Source: Rhodobacteraceae bacterium EL129
GTDB lineage: Bacteria; Pseudomonadota; Alphaproteobacteria; Rhodobacterales; Rhodobacteraceae
DNA length: 64,000 nucleotides
Reading direction: 5' to 3'
NCBI GenBank assembly: GCA_900313005.1
Contig: ONZJ01000002.1
Span: forward strand, 2,062,996-2,126,995
This document shows, piece after piece, positions 1 to 8,322 of this stretch (the first letter of the stretch is position 1; every line of letters starts with the position of its first letter). The notes under the pieces were generated by a model, which saw only the letters and a list, made by a program, of their open reading frames with translations, was not told where the DNA came from and searched no databases. A program made the translations under genes and the position numbers.

Positions 1-391
1 CACCCACGGCCAACAGCCCGTCCACATGCGCGGCATCCCGGTTCAGACGGTAGCGAAACGCCCCCTCCCCTTCTCCCTTTCGCGGCTTGGGATAGCCCGG
101 ATACATCACCGACACCTGCCCTCGGTGAAGTGGCAATGTGCCATAGAGCGTACGGGCGGCATCATAAGCCACCCCGCACAACGGCCCGGATCCCAGAACG
201 GCACCGTCACCCGTGTTGGGCAGCGTATCGACGCCGACAAACCAAGTGCCTTCGCATTGCAGCCATTCGGCCTGTTCAGCGGGGTCCGCAACCCGCGCCT
301 TGGCAACCGGAGTGGCGATATCCAACCAGCGCTGCAGCTCTGCATCATGGGCAAACCGGGCCCATCCTTTGCTGAATAGAGTCTTTACCAT
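1..391 (-). CDS. Conserved protein of unknown function, N-terminal part
   Basis: An open frame runs from an ATG at 389-391 to the left edge, so about 130 N-terminal residues are seen and the C-terminus lies outside the window. The frame starts MVKTLFSKGW and contains the stretch VDGLLAVG near the edge. The ATG overlaps the stop of the upstream TauE/SafE gene (ATGGTAA), which suggests translational coupling and decides the start. The product looks soluble, with many Trp, Gly and acidic residues and no signal peptide. I vaguely associate this N-terminus with roseobacter proteins of the phytanoyl-CoA dioxygenase type, but no iron-binding motif falls inside the visible part, so I do not assign a function. 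Confidence 0.6.
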   Translation of the reverse strand, partial: MVKTLFSKGWARFAHDAELQRWLDIATPVAKARVADPAEQAEWLQCEGTWFVGVDTLPNTGDGAVLGSGPLCGVAYDAARTLYGTLPLHRGQVSVMYPGYPKPRKGEGEGAFRYRLNRDAAHVDGLLAVG

Positions 392-1209
392 CCCACAGCC
401 TTGCGCAGCATGTTGAGGGCGACCAGTGTCAGGAATACTGCGAACACGCGTTTGAGTGGTTTGGGGTCCATCGCATGCGCCAGCTTCACCCCCCAAGGTG
501 TGGTGATCAACGTCATGGCAATCACCACCACAAAAGCCACAAGATTGACCGCGCCGATACTGAACGGTGGCCGCGTGGCCGGATCAATCTGCAAGGTCAG
601 AAATCCAATGACCGAAGGCACAGCGATCACCAGGCCAAAGCCCGCAGCTGTGGCCACGGCGCGGTGAATGGGGCTGTTGTAAAGGCTCATCAGCGGCACG
701 CCAAAGCTGCCACCCCCGATGCCCATCATGACCGACAGGAACCCCAAAATGGGCGAGATGGCGGCGCGGGTCATACCCGAGGGCATGGCCTCACCCAATC
801 GCCAGTCCGCGCGGCCCAACCCCATATACAGGCCGACCACAACACCCAGGATGCCAAACACGGCCTGCAGCACGACCGAGCTGAGGTTCGAGGCAACCAA
901 AACGCCAAGAACCGCGCCGATGGCGATGCCCGGTGTCCAGCTGCGCAAGATGTGCCAGTCAACCGCGCCCTTCTTGTGGTGGCCCGAGACCGAACGCAGG
1001 GAGGTCACGACTATGGTGGCCAATGATGTGGCGAGGCAAACCTGCATCAATCGCGGACCATCATAGCCAAGCGTTTGAAATGCATAGAAAAATGCAGGTA
1101 CCAACACGATGCCGCCACCCACGCCAAGCAATCCGGCCAACACACCTGCAAAGCCGCCGATGACCATCAGCAACACCAACATCTGGATCAGCAGGACTGT
1201 GTCGGGCAT
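385..1209 (-). CDS. Sulfite exporter TauE/SafE family membrane protein
   Basis: This 274-residue protein is almost entirely hydrophobic, with about eight membrane segments. It begins with a glycine-rich first helix (GGFAGVLAGLLGVGGGIV, around residues 18-35), and a similar glycine motif recurs in the second half (MMGIGGGSFGVP, around 162-173). This two-fold repeat is the hallmark of the TauE/SafE family of inner-membrane anion exporters, which in characterised members handle sulfite, sulfoacetate or related organosulfur anions. The length is normal for the family. The substrate cannot be read from the sequence; nearby sulfotransferases make a sulfur anion plausible but that is only inference. 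It is followed by an overlapping gene of unknown function at the left edge. Confidence 0.9.
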   Translation of the reverse strand: MPDTVLLIQMLVLLMVIGGFAGVLAGLLGVGGGIVLVPAFFYAFQTLGYDGPRLMQVCLATSLATIVVTSLRSVSGHHKKGAVDWHILRSWTPGIAIGAVLGVLVASNLSSVVLQAVFGILGVVVGLYMGLGRADWRLGEAMPSGMTRAAISPILGFLSVMMGIGGGSFGVPLMSLYNSPIHRAVATAAGFGLVIAVPSVIGFLTLQIDPATRPPFSIGAVNLVAFVVVIAMTLITTPWGVKLAHAMDPKPLKRVFAVFLTLVALNMLRKAVGW

Positions 1210-1266
1210 GGGGCCTCCGCACGGGTTTGCCTCTTGGTTACACTGCCCACGTCACAAGGGAAAGCA

Positions 1267-2268
1267 CTAGGGGGCCGCGATCTGCGACAGGGCGTCCAGC
1301 ACCAGTTCGGGGCCGGCTTCAGGCCGCGTGGCCCCCTCGGATAAAATGCGTCGCCACGCCCGGGCACCGGGGCGACCTGTGAACAATCCCAACATGTGAC
1401 GGGTGATCTGGTGCAGTTTGCCGCCCTCCGACAGATGCGCCTCGATATAGGGCAACATCCCCATGACAGCGTTCTCAGCGCCAGCGCAGGGGTTTGTGGT
1501 GCCAAACAGGCGCGCATCGGCGTCCAGTAAAGTGTCACCTGGGTTGTGATAGGCCGCCCGCCCGATCATAACGCCGTCCAAACCACGCTCGAGAAAGCGC
1601 GCGGCGTCGTCCAGCGTCGTAATGCCACCGTTAACGGACAAATGCAGGGCCGGGAAAAGGCTTTTCATCCGCAAGACCAGATCATAATCAAGCGGCGGTA
1701 TGTCTCTGTTTTCCTTGGGACTTAACCCTTTCAGCCAGGCCTTACGGGCATGGATGGTAAACCGTGATACACCTACCGAGCCGACCCGCGCCAAGAACTC
1801 GGGCAAGACAACTTCAGGGTCTTGGTCGTCCACACCGATGCGGCATTTGACCGTAACCTCAACCAGCGAGGTGTCGATCATCGCCGCACAGCATTCCGCT
1901 ACAAGGCCCGGATCTTTCATCAAGACTGCACCAAAGGTGCCCGATTGCACCCGGTCGGATGGGCAGCCGACGTTCAGGTTGATCTCGTCATATCCGGCCT
2001 CAGCCCCGAGACGCGCGGACTGGGCCAGTTCCTCGGGGTCCGAGCCGCCCAGCTGCAAGGCAACAGGATGCTCAGCCGGGGAATGATCCAACAGGTGCGT
2101 AGCCCCGCCCCGCACCAATGCCGGAGCAGTCACCATCTCGGTGTACAAAAGCGCCTCGCCGGTTAAAAGACGATGCAGATACCGGCAATGGCGGTCGGTC
2201 CAATCCATCATGGGCGCCACACTCAGGCGCGCGGCGCGGCGCAGGCTGGCGTTATGTACGGGTGACAT
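1267..2268 (-). CDS. dusA: tRNA-dihydrouridine(20/20a) synthase DusA
   Basis: The 333-residue flavoprotein reduces uridine 20/20a in the tRNA D-loop using NADPH and FMN. The N-terminus carries the DusA-type signature SVAPMMDWTDRHCRYLHR (about residues 16-33). The conserved LNVGCPSDRV motif with the catalytic Cys lies near residue 100, the phosphate-binding VNGGI segment near 213, and the FMN-binding DGVMIGRAAYHNP near 231. The DWTDRHCRY form distinguishes DusA from DusB and DusC. Length is typical. It stands alone between the TauE/SafE gene and a lipoprotein gene, both on the same strand, with short gaps of 57 and 20 bases. Confidence 0.95.
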   Translation of the reverse strand: MSPVHNASLRRAARLSVAPMMDWTDRHCRYLHRLLTGEALLYTEMVTAPALVRGGATHLLDHSPAEHPVALQLGGSDPEELAQSARLGAEAGYDEINLNVGCPSDRVQSGTFGAVLMKDPGLVAECCAAMIDTSLVEVTVKCRIGVDDQDPEVVLPEFLARVGSVGVSRFTIHARKAWLKGLSPKENRDIPPLDYDLVLRMKSLFPALHLSVNGGITTLDDAARFLERGLDGVMIGRAAYHNPGDTLLDADARLFGTTNPCAGAENAVMGMLPYIEAHLSEGGKLHQITRHMLGLFTGRPGARAWRRILSEGATRPEAGPELVLDALSQIAAP

Positions 2269-2288
2269 AGTTACGCAGACAGATAGGA

Positions 2289-2813
2289 TTAATTGCCAAG
2301 GATCAATGACTTAAGAGAGGGGTTCATCGCGCCCGGGCCCGTTTGCCGGAACGTCACAGAGATGTTCACGCCGTCTTGGTCCGAATTTTCGCGCAACACC
2401 TCTTGCCGGGGGATCCTGATCTTCACCACTTGCCCTGCGGACCACGGCGTTTGCGTGACCACGCAGTTGGCGGGTTGTCCGGCATAGCTGGCCGCAGGCG
2501 CAACTTTGGCCATAAACGCCAGATCTCGATGCAACACGGCGTCTCCCAGATATACTGACCCCGAGTGCATGACCCGAGGGGCTGCACCTTTGGACAGGAC
2601 AGATTGGTGTTTGCTTTCAGCCCAGGCACCGCAGAGGGCGGTCATGCCACCCACATTTATCGTTTGCGCTGCGACGGTGATCCCACCTCCGGTAGAATAG
2701 GTGCCGCCGTCCAGCACGGGGGAAGGACCCAAGGATGTCTTGCCCACCTTCGCAACCGGCGTGCACGCTGCCGCAGCGAAGATACAGATCAATGAAATCA
2801 AAGCATTACGCAT
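2289..2813 (-). CDS. Putative lipoprotein of unknown function
   Basis: I place the start at the ATG at 2811-2813, because an AAGGAG ribosome site precedes it by about ten bases and the product then begins with a clean lipoprotein signal: MRNALISL, a hydrophobic stretch, and the lipobox AAAC with Cys at about residue 17. An in-frame start 48 bases upstream would add a hydrophilic leader before the signal and is unlikely. The mature part (about 157 residues) has two further Cys and a beta-rich look, but no motif I recognise. It is probably anchored to the outer or inner membrane facing the periplasm. Function unknown. Confidence 0.75.
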   Translation of the reverse strand: MRNALISLICIFAAAACTPVAKVGKTSLGPSPVLDGGTYSTGGGITVAAQTINVGGMTALCGAWAESKHQSVLSKGAAPRVMHSGSVYLGDAVLHRDLAFMAKVAPAASYAGQPANCVVTQTPWSAGQVVKIRIPRQEVLRENSDQDGVNISVTFRQTGPGAMNPSLKSLILGN

Positions 2814-2888
2814 ATTATCGTTGCTCCTTGCCGTTGCGGATGGGATGAATTTAAGACGCACTGCCCTAAATGGAAAGACACCGGGTGA

Positions 2889-3761
2889 TCACGATGCCTT
2901 GTCAGCGAACTCTGCCGTGTCCTTTAGCATCTCGGGATACCACTTCTCCAAAGTGGGCAAGAACGCCTCGCGGATCCGTCCCACCTGCGCAGGGGTCAGA
3001 TCATCGCGCCACACACCTGCCTGCCCTTTTGCGAAAAAACTGGTCATGCCTTTGGGTTTTTCAAAGAATCCGTGTTTCTCTTCTTGCTTCTTCATGGCTG
3101 CAAAACTGGTGTCCTTGATGGCCTTGGCCAGCTTCGGAGCATCCATAGGGACTTTCATAAAGCCCCCCAACAGATCACGCATTGTTTTGGCGGGTTTGCT
3201 CAGCAAATCTTCGTAACGCACAACTTTCAAGGGCAACCCTGCTGCTGATGTCCAACTGCGCACGTGATCATCCCAACTGCCCAAAGCATCATAGATACCC
3301 GTATCGGTGCCCATGACGGTATCGGGGTTTGTCATCCGATCAATCGCCGTGTCCAGATCTGCGGTTTGATGGCGCGCGAAGGAGGGCGCTAAGTCGAACG
3401 GATTGCGCAGAATATAGATGGCGCCTGATGTCACCTCTGGTGGGATCAGCTCTACATTGTACATGGTGATCGGCTGGCAGTGGGTCTTGACGAAGTGATG
3501 GTTCGGCTTTGAACCCGCGATCAGACGCACCGCCTTGTATCGCGCTTGCGCCCAGTCTTCGAGACTCTGACCATGATAGGCCCCACCCACGGCCGCGTTG
3601 TAAAAATCCTGACGTGTGTCACCAGTTGTAAAGGCGCGCAAGTTATTGATATCTGGGGCTTTTCCTGGTGGCATAAAGTAATGTGCCAGAAGACTGCGCA
3701 TCCAGGTATTGCCGGATTTGGGATAGGACGCGAGCCAGATGATACGTTTCAGATTACTCAT
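2889..3761 (-). CDS. Sulfotransferase domain protein (first of tandem pair)
   Basis: This 290-residue soluble protein starts with the 5'-phosphosulfate-binding loop of PAPS-dependent sulfotransferases, YPKSGNTW at residues 13-20. The 3'-phosphate-binding region IYILRNPFDLAPSFARH (about residues 135-151) and a C-terminal Lys/Phe-rich helix KKQEEKHGFFEKPKG match the Sulfotransfer_1 domain. It would move a sulfuryl group from PAPS to a hydroxyl or amine of an unknown acceptor, in the cytoplasm. Its ATG overlaps the stop of the upstream paralogue by four bases, so the two are translationally coupled. The products share the P-loop, the RNP box and the C-terminal KKQE-HGF-EK block, so this is an old local duplication. 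Confidence 0.85.
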   Translation of the reverse strand: MSNLKRIIWLASYPKSGNTWMRSLLAHYFMPPGKAPDINNLRAFTTGDTRQDFYNAAVGGAYHGQSLEDWAQARYKAVRLIAGSKPNHHFVKTHCQPITMYNVELIPPEVTSGAIYILRNPFDLAPSFARHQTADLDTAIDRMTNPDTVMGTDTGIYDALGSWDDHVRSWTSAAGLPLKVVRYEDLLSKPAKTMRDLLGGFMKVPMDAPKLAKAIKDTSFAAMKKQEEKHGFFEKPKGMTSFFAKGQAGVWRDDLTPAQVGRIREAFLPTLEKWYPEMLKDTAEFADKAS

Positions 3762-4591
3762 TCAGGCAGGTATCCATAGCGTTTCATGGTGGCGCGGTGA
3801 TCTTTCGTGATCTGTTCAGCCAGTTCGGGCGGTAAGTCCTTTTTCCATCTACCGGACGTGCCAGAAGTAAAGAAGCTCTCGGCGGATTGCGATTTTTCGA
3901 TAAAACCGTGCTGCTTTTCCTGTTTTTTGACTTCTTTGAAACTGGCGTGTTTGATGGCACGCGTTAGGCGATCTTCCTCGATTGGAACCCCTACCTGCTT
4001 GAGAACATTTGTGAAATTCGCTTCTGGATCTTCCAGAAGATCTTCGTATCGAATACACAACTGCGGCCAAGGGGCGCGATTTGTCCAGCTGTTAACGTGT
4101 TCGGACCAGGTTCCGAGGAATGTAACGACTGCCTGAGCATCTCCTGCCGTCGCATTATCAGGATGTGCTATGGCACGAACGGCTTCTGCCAGTGTCAGGC
4201 CGTGATGGCGTGCATATGACAATGCCATATCCAATGGATTTCGCACGATATAGATAGAAGAGCGCGTGTATTTGTCAGGGATCATATCCACGTGTGCATC
4301 AGTTCGTCTGATATTGTGAGTTTTGACAAAATTCACATCTGCATTGTTTCCGACAATCCCGCGTAAGACCTTATCACGTAGTGGCAAAATTTGAGCAGGA
4401 TCGTTTACATCAATCGGGCGTCCTGCCACCATTTGATAAGTGCGCGCGATCGTATCACCCATCCCAAAACGGTGCACTTGATTGATCGGAATTGGTTCTG
4501 GGGCGTTCATCAAATAGTTGGCCAGAAAGATACGCATCCACGTGTTGCCGGATTTCGGATATGAGGCCAACCAGATGATGCTTTTTTTCAT
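3758..4591 (-). CDS. Sulfotransferase domain protein (second of tandem pair)
   Basis: The 277-residue product has the same PAPS-binding layout as its neighbour: YPKSGNTW at residues 11-18, IYIVRNPLDMALSYARHHG in the middle, and KKQEKQHGFIEKSQS near the C-terminus. It is cytoplasmic with no signal peptide. Its DNA is visibly more AT-rich than the flanking genes, which could mean later acquisition or relaxed codon choice, while its partner is closer to the regional average. It overlaps the partner by ATGA. The acceptor is unknown; candidates are polysaccharide, lipid or small hydroxylated metabolites. A terminator belonging to the porin separates the two transcription units. Confidence 0.85.
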   Translation of the reverse strand: MKKSIIWLASYPKSGNTWMRIFLANYLMNAPEPIPINQVHRFGMGDTIARTYQMVAGRPIDVNDPAQILPLRDKVLRGIVGNNADVNFVKTHNIRRTDAHVDMIPDKYTRSSIYIVRNPLDMALSYARHHGLTLAEAVRAIAHPDNATAGDAQAVVTFLGTWSEHVNSWTNRAPWPQLCIRYEDLLEDPEANFTNVLKQVGVPIEEDRLTRAIKHASFKEVKKQEKQHGFIEKSQSAESFFTSGTSGRWKKDLPPELAEQITKDHRATMKRYGYLPE

Positions 4592-4612
4592 GTCTCAGAC
4601 GTCCTGACAAAT

Positions 4613-4670
4613 AAAAAAGGTGCGCTGGGCACCTTTTAAATGGAAACGGCGGGAGGACAAGCCCCCCGCC
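4613..4670 (-). terminator. Double hairpin terminator of the porin gene
   Basis: Reading the minus strand after the porin stop, a GGCGGG/CCCGCC hairpin (4648-4670) comes first. It is followed by a stronger stem AAAAGGTGC / GCACCTTTT with a five-base loop (4615-4637), which runs into a T tract at 4610-4618. This is a good intrinsic terminator placed between the porin and the sulfotransferase pair, as expected for a highly expressed outer-membrane protein gene. Confidence 0.8.
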
Positions 4671-4695
4671 GAAACAATCGCTTAAGCGTCTAAGA

Positions 4696-5817
4696 TTAGA
4701 AGCTCAGGTTGATCGCTGTACCAATTGCGAAGCCTTCGGCTTCGGCTGCGGCGTTGCCGTTCTCAGCCATAACAGCGTACAGATCCCAGTCTACACCTGG
4801 TCCCAGGTCACGGCTCGCGCCGATTTTGTAGGCTGTGTAGTCTGAAGTTACGCCGGCTGCGACAGTTGTCTCACCTTGGTATGTCAGAGCTTCAAACGAC
4901 CACGGGCCAGCCGCGTCGAATGTTGCGCCGAAGCTCCAGCCTTCTTGGTCGCCAATGCCACCAGCAAAGCCGTTGTCGTTTTCAGCCCACGAACCACCGA
5001 TGGTGAAGCCGCCGAAACCGATTGTTGCGCCGATGCCCCATGTTTCTGGGTCAGAAGCAACAACACCAGCTGCGTAAGAACCTACGCCGTAACGGGCGCC
5101 GATGTTTACGTCTGCGTTACCAAAGGACTGGCTGTAGCTAACACCGATGTCCATTACGTCCGACAGAGCAATTGCGTTGGTGTCGAGACCGCCACCGAAG
5201 TTGTTACCCGCGTTGGTAACACCGTCACGGGCGTATGAAACACCAATGGTCAGGCCATTGAACGAAGGTGTGTAGTAGCTGATGCGACGTACGTCGTTGT
5301 TACCAGCAACCTCAGTGTAGGACGAGATTGCGGCTTGACGGAAGCCGAAAGGCAGAGCGCCTGTAGCCGCCGTACCCGAAAGCGGGATGAACGACGAGAT
5401 CGAAGGCGAGTTGATCCACATGGAAGTCACTGTTGGCGCGCCAACCATTGACTTGTAACCAGCGGAGTTTTCAGCACCGATGTCCAGACGACCAAAGGTG
5501 TCTGAAGAGATCGACATGTATGATTCATCGATCGAGAAGCCGTTTTGGCCTTCAAACTGAATGTTCACACCGAAGGTCAGGCCGTTGTCGAGCGTAACCG
5601 AAGGAGTGAAGATGATTTCAGCTGATTGGTGCAGTTCCAGGCCCGAGAAGTCGGTGCCTGCAACGTCAACGCCACCGACAGATGTGTCGGAGTCGATGAA
5701 CGCGATGTGTTGGCTCATGAAGCCACCCCATGCCAGATCCCAGTCTTGGGCTGAGGCAGGAGCTGCAGCGGCAACGCCGAGTGCGATTGCGCTTGTGCAG
5801 AGAAGTTGCTTTTTCAA
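4696..5817 (-). CDS. Outer-membrane porin, TTG start
   Basis: The 373-residue product has a signal peptide with cleavage after ASA (residues 21-23, mature start QDWDLAWGG). It is otherwise a typical 16-strand general porin: alternating aromatic and polar strands, many Gly/Asp turns, an acidic constriction-loop region around residues 140-180, and a C-terminal strand ending in Phe (INLSF), the outer-membrane assembly signal. It forms a trimeric diffusion channel in roseobacters. There is no in-frame ATG near the start; translation begins at TTG (5815-5817), fixed by a perfect AGGAGG eight bases upstream. Codon use is strongly biased, consistent with high expression. It ends in a double hairpin terminator. 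Confidence 0.92.
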   Translation of the reverse strand: MKKQLLCTSAIALGVAAAAPASAQDWDLAWGGFMSQHIAFIDSDTSVGGVDVAGTDFSGLELHQSAEIIFTPSVTLDNGLTFGVNIQFEGQNGFSIDESYMSISSDTFGRLDIGAENSAGYKSMVGAPTVTSMWINSPSISSFIPLSGTAATGALPFGFRQAAISSYTEVAGNNDVRRISYYTPSFNGLTIGVSYARDGVTNAGNNFGGGLDTNAIALSDVMDIGVSYSQSFGNADVNIGARYGVGSYAAGVVASDPETWGIGATIGFGGFTIGGSWAENDNGFAGGIGDQEGWSFGATFDAAGPWSFEALTYQGETTVAAGVTSDYTAYKIGASRDLGPGVDWDLYAVMAENGNAAAEAEGFAIGTAINLSF

Positions 5818-5825
5818 GGGTCGTC

Positions 5826-5831
5826 CCTCCT
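5826..5831 (-). promoter_or_regulatory. Ribosome binding site that sets the porin TTG start
   Basis: On the minus strand AGGAGG occupies 5826-5831, with eight bases to TTG at 5815-5817. The signal peptide begins exactly there (LKKQLLCTS read as MKKQLLCTS). No ATG or GTG in frame is available upstream within a reasonable distance. Confidence 0.8.
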
Positions 5832-6226
5832 AATAGCAGGAAAGTTACAATTCGCCGTCCCCGCATTTGGACACGACTTGAATGATGGAATGCGGCAAAT
5901 GCCCCCCAACTGTCAACGAAAGGCCCGGGTCACGCCATCTTGTTGGTCTGGATGTGTTGTTAAAACCACACTCGCCTCGGGCATAGGTTGCGATTTCCAC
6001 TGTTTTTCACTGAATTTCCCGCTTTTACAGGTCTTTCGCCATTCTGCCAACCGAATGTACCTTTGCTCCCTCTTGCAGGTTCATTCCGAGATACAGGTCG
6101 ATTCCGCCCCCTCTGAGGCGGGCGATTCCCACCGCTGAGCGGGCTGATTTCGCCGCTATACCGTTCTGTTCAGAATCGGTTTGGCTCATATTTTGGCAAT
6201 TGGGGTGTTTGGCCTGCGCTGGACAG
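5832..6226. other. Intergenic region upstream of the porin
   Basis: About 395 bases lie between the porin leader and the stop of the next minus-strand gene. I see no convincing coding frame; the open frames here run through the porin promoter region and the end of the neighbouring gene with no ribosome site. The region must hold the porin promoter and possibly a regulatory leader. I could not identify a clear -35/-10 pair by eye, nor a classic OmpR-type repeat. Confidence 0.5.
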
Positions 6227-7054
6227 TTAAATCTCAAGTCCGAGGATCGCGCGTGCCTGCGATGGTGTGGCCACTGGACGATCATACTTTGCACAAAGTG
6301 CGGTCGCGCGTGCAACCAAGGCGGCATTTGAAGGCGCAAGTGCCCCCTTATCCAGGCGAATATTGTCTTCCAGTCCGGTGCGTGTGTGCCCGCCTGCCGC
6401 AATGGCCCATTCATTGACCCGAATCTGGTTGGGTCCGATCCCTGCGGCGCACCACTGCGCCTGCGGCGCGCGGGCCCGCATGAGGGAGACGTAGAAATCA
6501 AATACCTCACGATCGGCCGGCATGGCGTTTTTCACGCCCATCACGAATTGCACGTAAAGCTGCCCAAAGAGCGCGCCTGCCTGATGTAGCTTGATGGCCT
6601 GCAAGATATGCGAGAGGTCAAACGCCTCAATCTCAGGCGTGATCCGATACTTGATCATCTCTGACGACAGCCAGGCCACCAGATCTGGCGGGTTTTCGTA
6701 AACGCGGGTGGGAAAGTTGTTCGACCCCACCGACAATGACGCCATATCTGGCCGAAGGGGCAGCATACCCCCGCGTTCAGCCCCTGCACCCGAGCGGCCT
6801 CCGGTTGAGTATTGAATGATCATGCCGGGGCAGTGGTTTCGAATGCCCTCGCCCAGCCTTGCGAATTTATCGGGGTCAGAACTGGGCGTGCCATCCTCAT
6901 TGCGCACGTGGCAATGCGCGATGGAGGCGCCTTGTTCAAAAGCGGCATGTGCGCTTTCGATCTGCTCATCCACCGCAATCGGAACAGCGGGATTGTCTGC
7001 CTTGGTGGGCACCGAGCCAGTGATCGCGACGCAAATGATGCAGGGAATTGTCAT
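6227..7054 (-). CDS. 3-keto-5-aminohexanoate cleavage (BKACE) family enzyme
   Basis: This 275-residue TIM-barrel protein belongs to the BKACE family, Zn-dependent enzymes that condense or cleave beta-keto acids with acetyl-CoA to give acetoacetate and a new CoA ester. The early motif AITGSVPTKADNP and the zinc-binding SIAHCHVRNEDG (His-x-His at about residues 47-49) are characteristic. IQYSTGGRSGAG and LSVGSNNFP follow in the expected order, as does MPADREVF later. Known members act in lysine fermentation, carnitine (dehydrocarnitine) and other betaine-type breakdown. That fits the betaine-like supercluster a few kilobases away, but physical linkage is loose and the substrate is not determined. 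Confidence 0.9.
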   Translation of the reverse strand: MTIPCIICVAITGSVPTKADNPAVPIAVDEQIESAHAAFEQGASIAHCHVRNEDGTPSSDPDKFARLGEGIRNHCPGMIIQYSTGGRSGAGAERGGMLPLRPDMASLSVGSNNFPTRVYENPPDLVAWLSSEMIKYRITPEIEAFDLSHILQAIKLHQAGALFGQLYVQFVMGVKNAMPADREVFDFYVSLMRARAPQAQWCAAGIGPNQIRVNEWAIAAGGHTRTGLEDNIRLDKGALAPSNAALVARATALCAKYDRPVATPSQARAILGLEI

Positions 7055-7107
7055 GGGGGCAGCCTAACGCGGAGGCAGAGTTTCTCCAAGAGAGGCTTTT
7101 CAAACCT

Positions 7108-7175
7108 GTCATGCGGTCCGGAAGACAATGGAGGGAACAGTAACGTTCTCTGAGCACACTCAACTACCGCATGAC
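7108..7175. repeat. Perfect 10-bp inverted repeat, 48-bp spacer
   Basis: GTCATGCGGT at 7108-7117 is matched by its exact complement ACCGCATGAC at 7166-7175. The pair lies between the start of the BKACE gene and the protease/Pepco cassette, at the point where base composition turns more AT-rich. It may be a regulatory looped site, a transcription-stop structure or a trace of an insertion boundary. Confidence 0.45.
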
Positions 7176-7334
7176 GGAGTGAGTAAGACAGGGACAAGGG
7201 CCGACCTCGATCTCTTCATCAAGATACTCTTCACTTACATTGACCGGCTGAAGGGTTGATCGATCCGCAGGAATGTCGCACAATCCAGGGTAGATAATAT
7301 TTTTATTTTTAACCGCTATTGTTGAGGCTGCATT

Positions 7335-8318
7335 ATGCTTACCGATCAAATAGCCGACACCCTTGTCCCCACCGACTTGCCTGATGTGGCTCTCAGTCAA
7401 CGCGCTGTTGAAAGACTGGAGGTCGATCGCTTCAGTGTTGAAGACGATCCGCTGGCCGAACGCATCCTGTATTGGAATGACTTACTTCAACAGGTCTTGA
7501 TTGAAAGGGACAGGTTTCTTCCAGATTTCTTTGGCCACAGAACACTCATCGAAAAATCAGCGAGCATATATCTGTCCACCGGCTTTGTAGAACTGCCAAA
7601 ACACATCTACGCCAATGAGATCATCCGAAAGGCCCGTAAGAATACGCCGTATGTTTTCGGCGCATCCCTCGTCGTACTTGAAGGTGGGGGAGAGAGGTCA
7701 GTTTCACCGCAAGTTCTGGATCTGGGGAGGTTCTCCGAGGACCTGAGCGGCGTTCCTCTCATCGCTGAACATGGTAGTACACGGTACTTCTCGGCGCCCA
7801 ACCTACTCAACGCGTCATCAACATGTTGGGCAATGGGCACCTATACCGGAATCCTAACCGCAGCGCACACGTTCAGCTGGCAAAACTATGGTCAGAACGT
7901 CTGGTTCCAAGGCGGTATGATGGGCCGACTGGCAGCCATTGCCCCCTACCCCATCGATGGCGCCATCGTCGACATCAATCAAGCTCCGCCATCACAGCCA
8001 ATACAGCTTGCCCCCGAACCATATCCGCAGCCCAACGAGAGATACGAGTTCGACGGGATGACATCAAAAAAACCTGTCTCCGGAAAGGTGACGACTGTCA
8101 GCGTCTTACCTGGCGTGACCGATCCGATGGAACCCGCCCGCGTCCGTCTGGATACGGGTGGACAGCCGGGTGACAGTGGTGCGCTCGTGCGCAGTCTGAA
8201 AACGGGACGGGGTCTAAGCCTGTATTCGGGCATCATAGATACCGGGTCTCATATTTATAACATTTCGCAAGGCCTCGAGCAGGTCGCCAACCTCTTTAAC
8301 ATTCAATTATTGGAGTAA
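7335..8318 (+). CDS. Trypsin-like serine protease of a protease/Pepco cassette
   Basis: The 327-residue protein has no signal peptide, so it is probably cytoplasmic. An N-terminal helical part of about 100 residues precedes a chymotrypsin-fold domain. The catalytic set is intact: His178 in GILTAAHTF, Asp208 in PIDGAIVDI, and Ser281 in GQPGDSGALV. The next gene starts four bases after its stop, with that gene's GGAG ribosome site inside the last codons here, so the two are translationally coupled. Proteases of this kind paired with small trypco or Pepco proteins are known from NTPase-linked bacterial conflict systems; here no NTPase is adjacent. The DNA is more AT-rich than its surroundings, consistent with horizontal transfer. 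The target is unknown. Confidence 0.8.
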   Translation: MLTDQIADTLVPTDLPDVALSQRAVERLEVDRFSVEDDPLAERILYWNDLLQQVLIERDRFLPDFFGHRTLIEKSASIYLSTGFVELPKHIYANEIIRKARKNTPYVFGASLVVLEGGGERSVSPQVLDLGRFSEDLSGVPLIAEHGSTRYFSAPNLLNASSTCWAMGTYTGILTAAHTFSWQNYGQNVWFQGGMMGRLAAIAPYPIDGAIVDINQAPPSQPIQLAPEPYPQPNERYEFDGMTSKKPVSGKVTTVSVLPGVTDPMEPARVRLDTGGQPGDSGALVRSLKTGRGLSLYSGIIDTGSHIYNISQGLEQVANLFNIQLLE

Positions 8319-8322
8319 ATTC

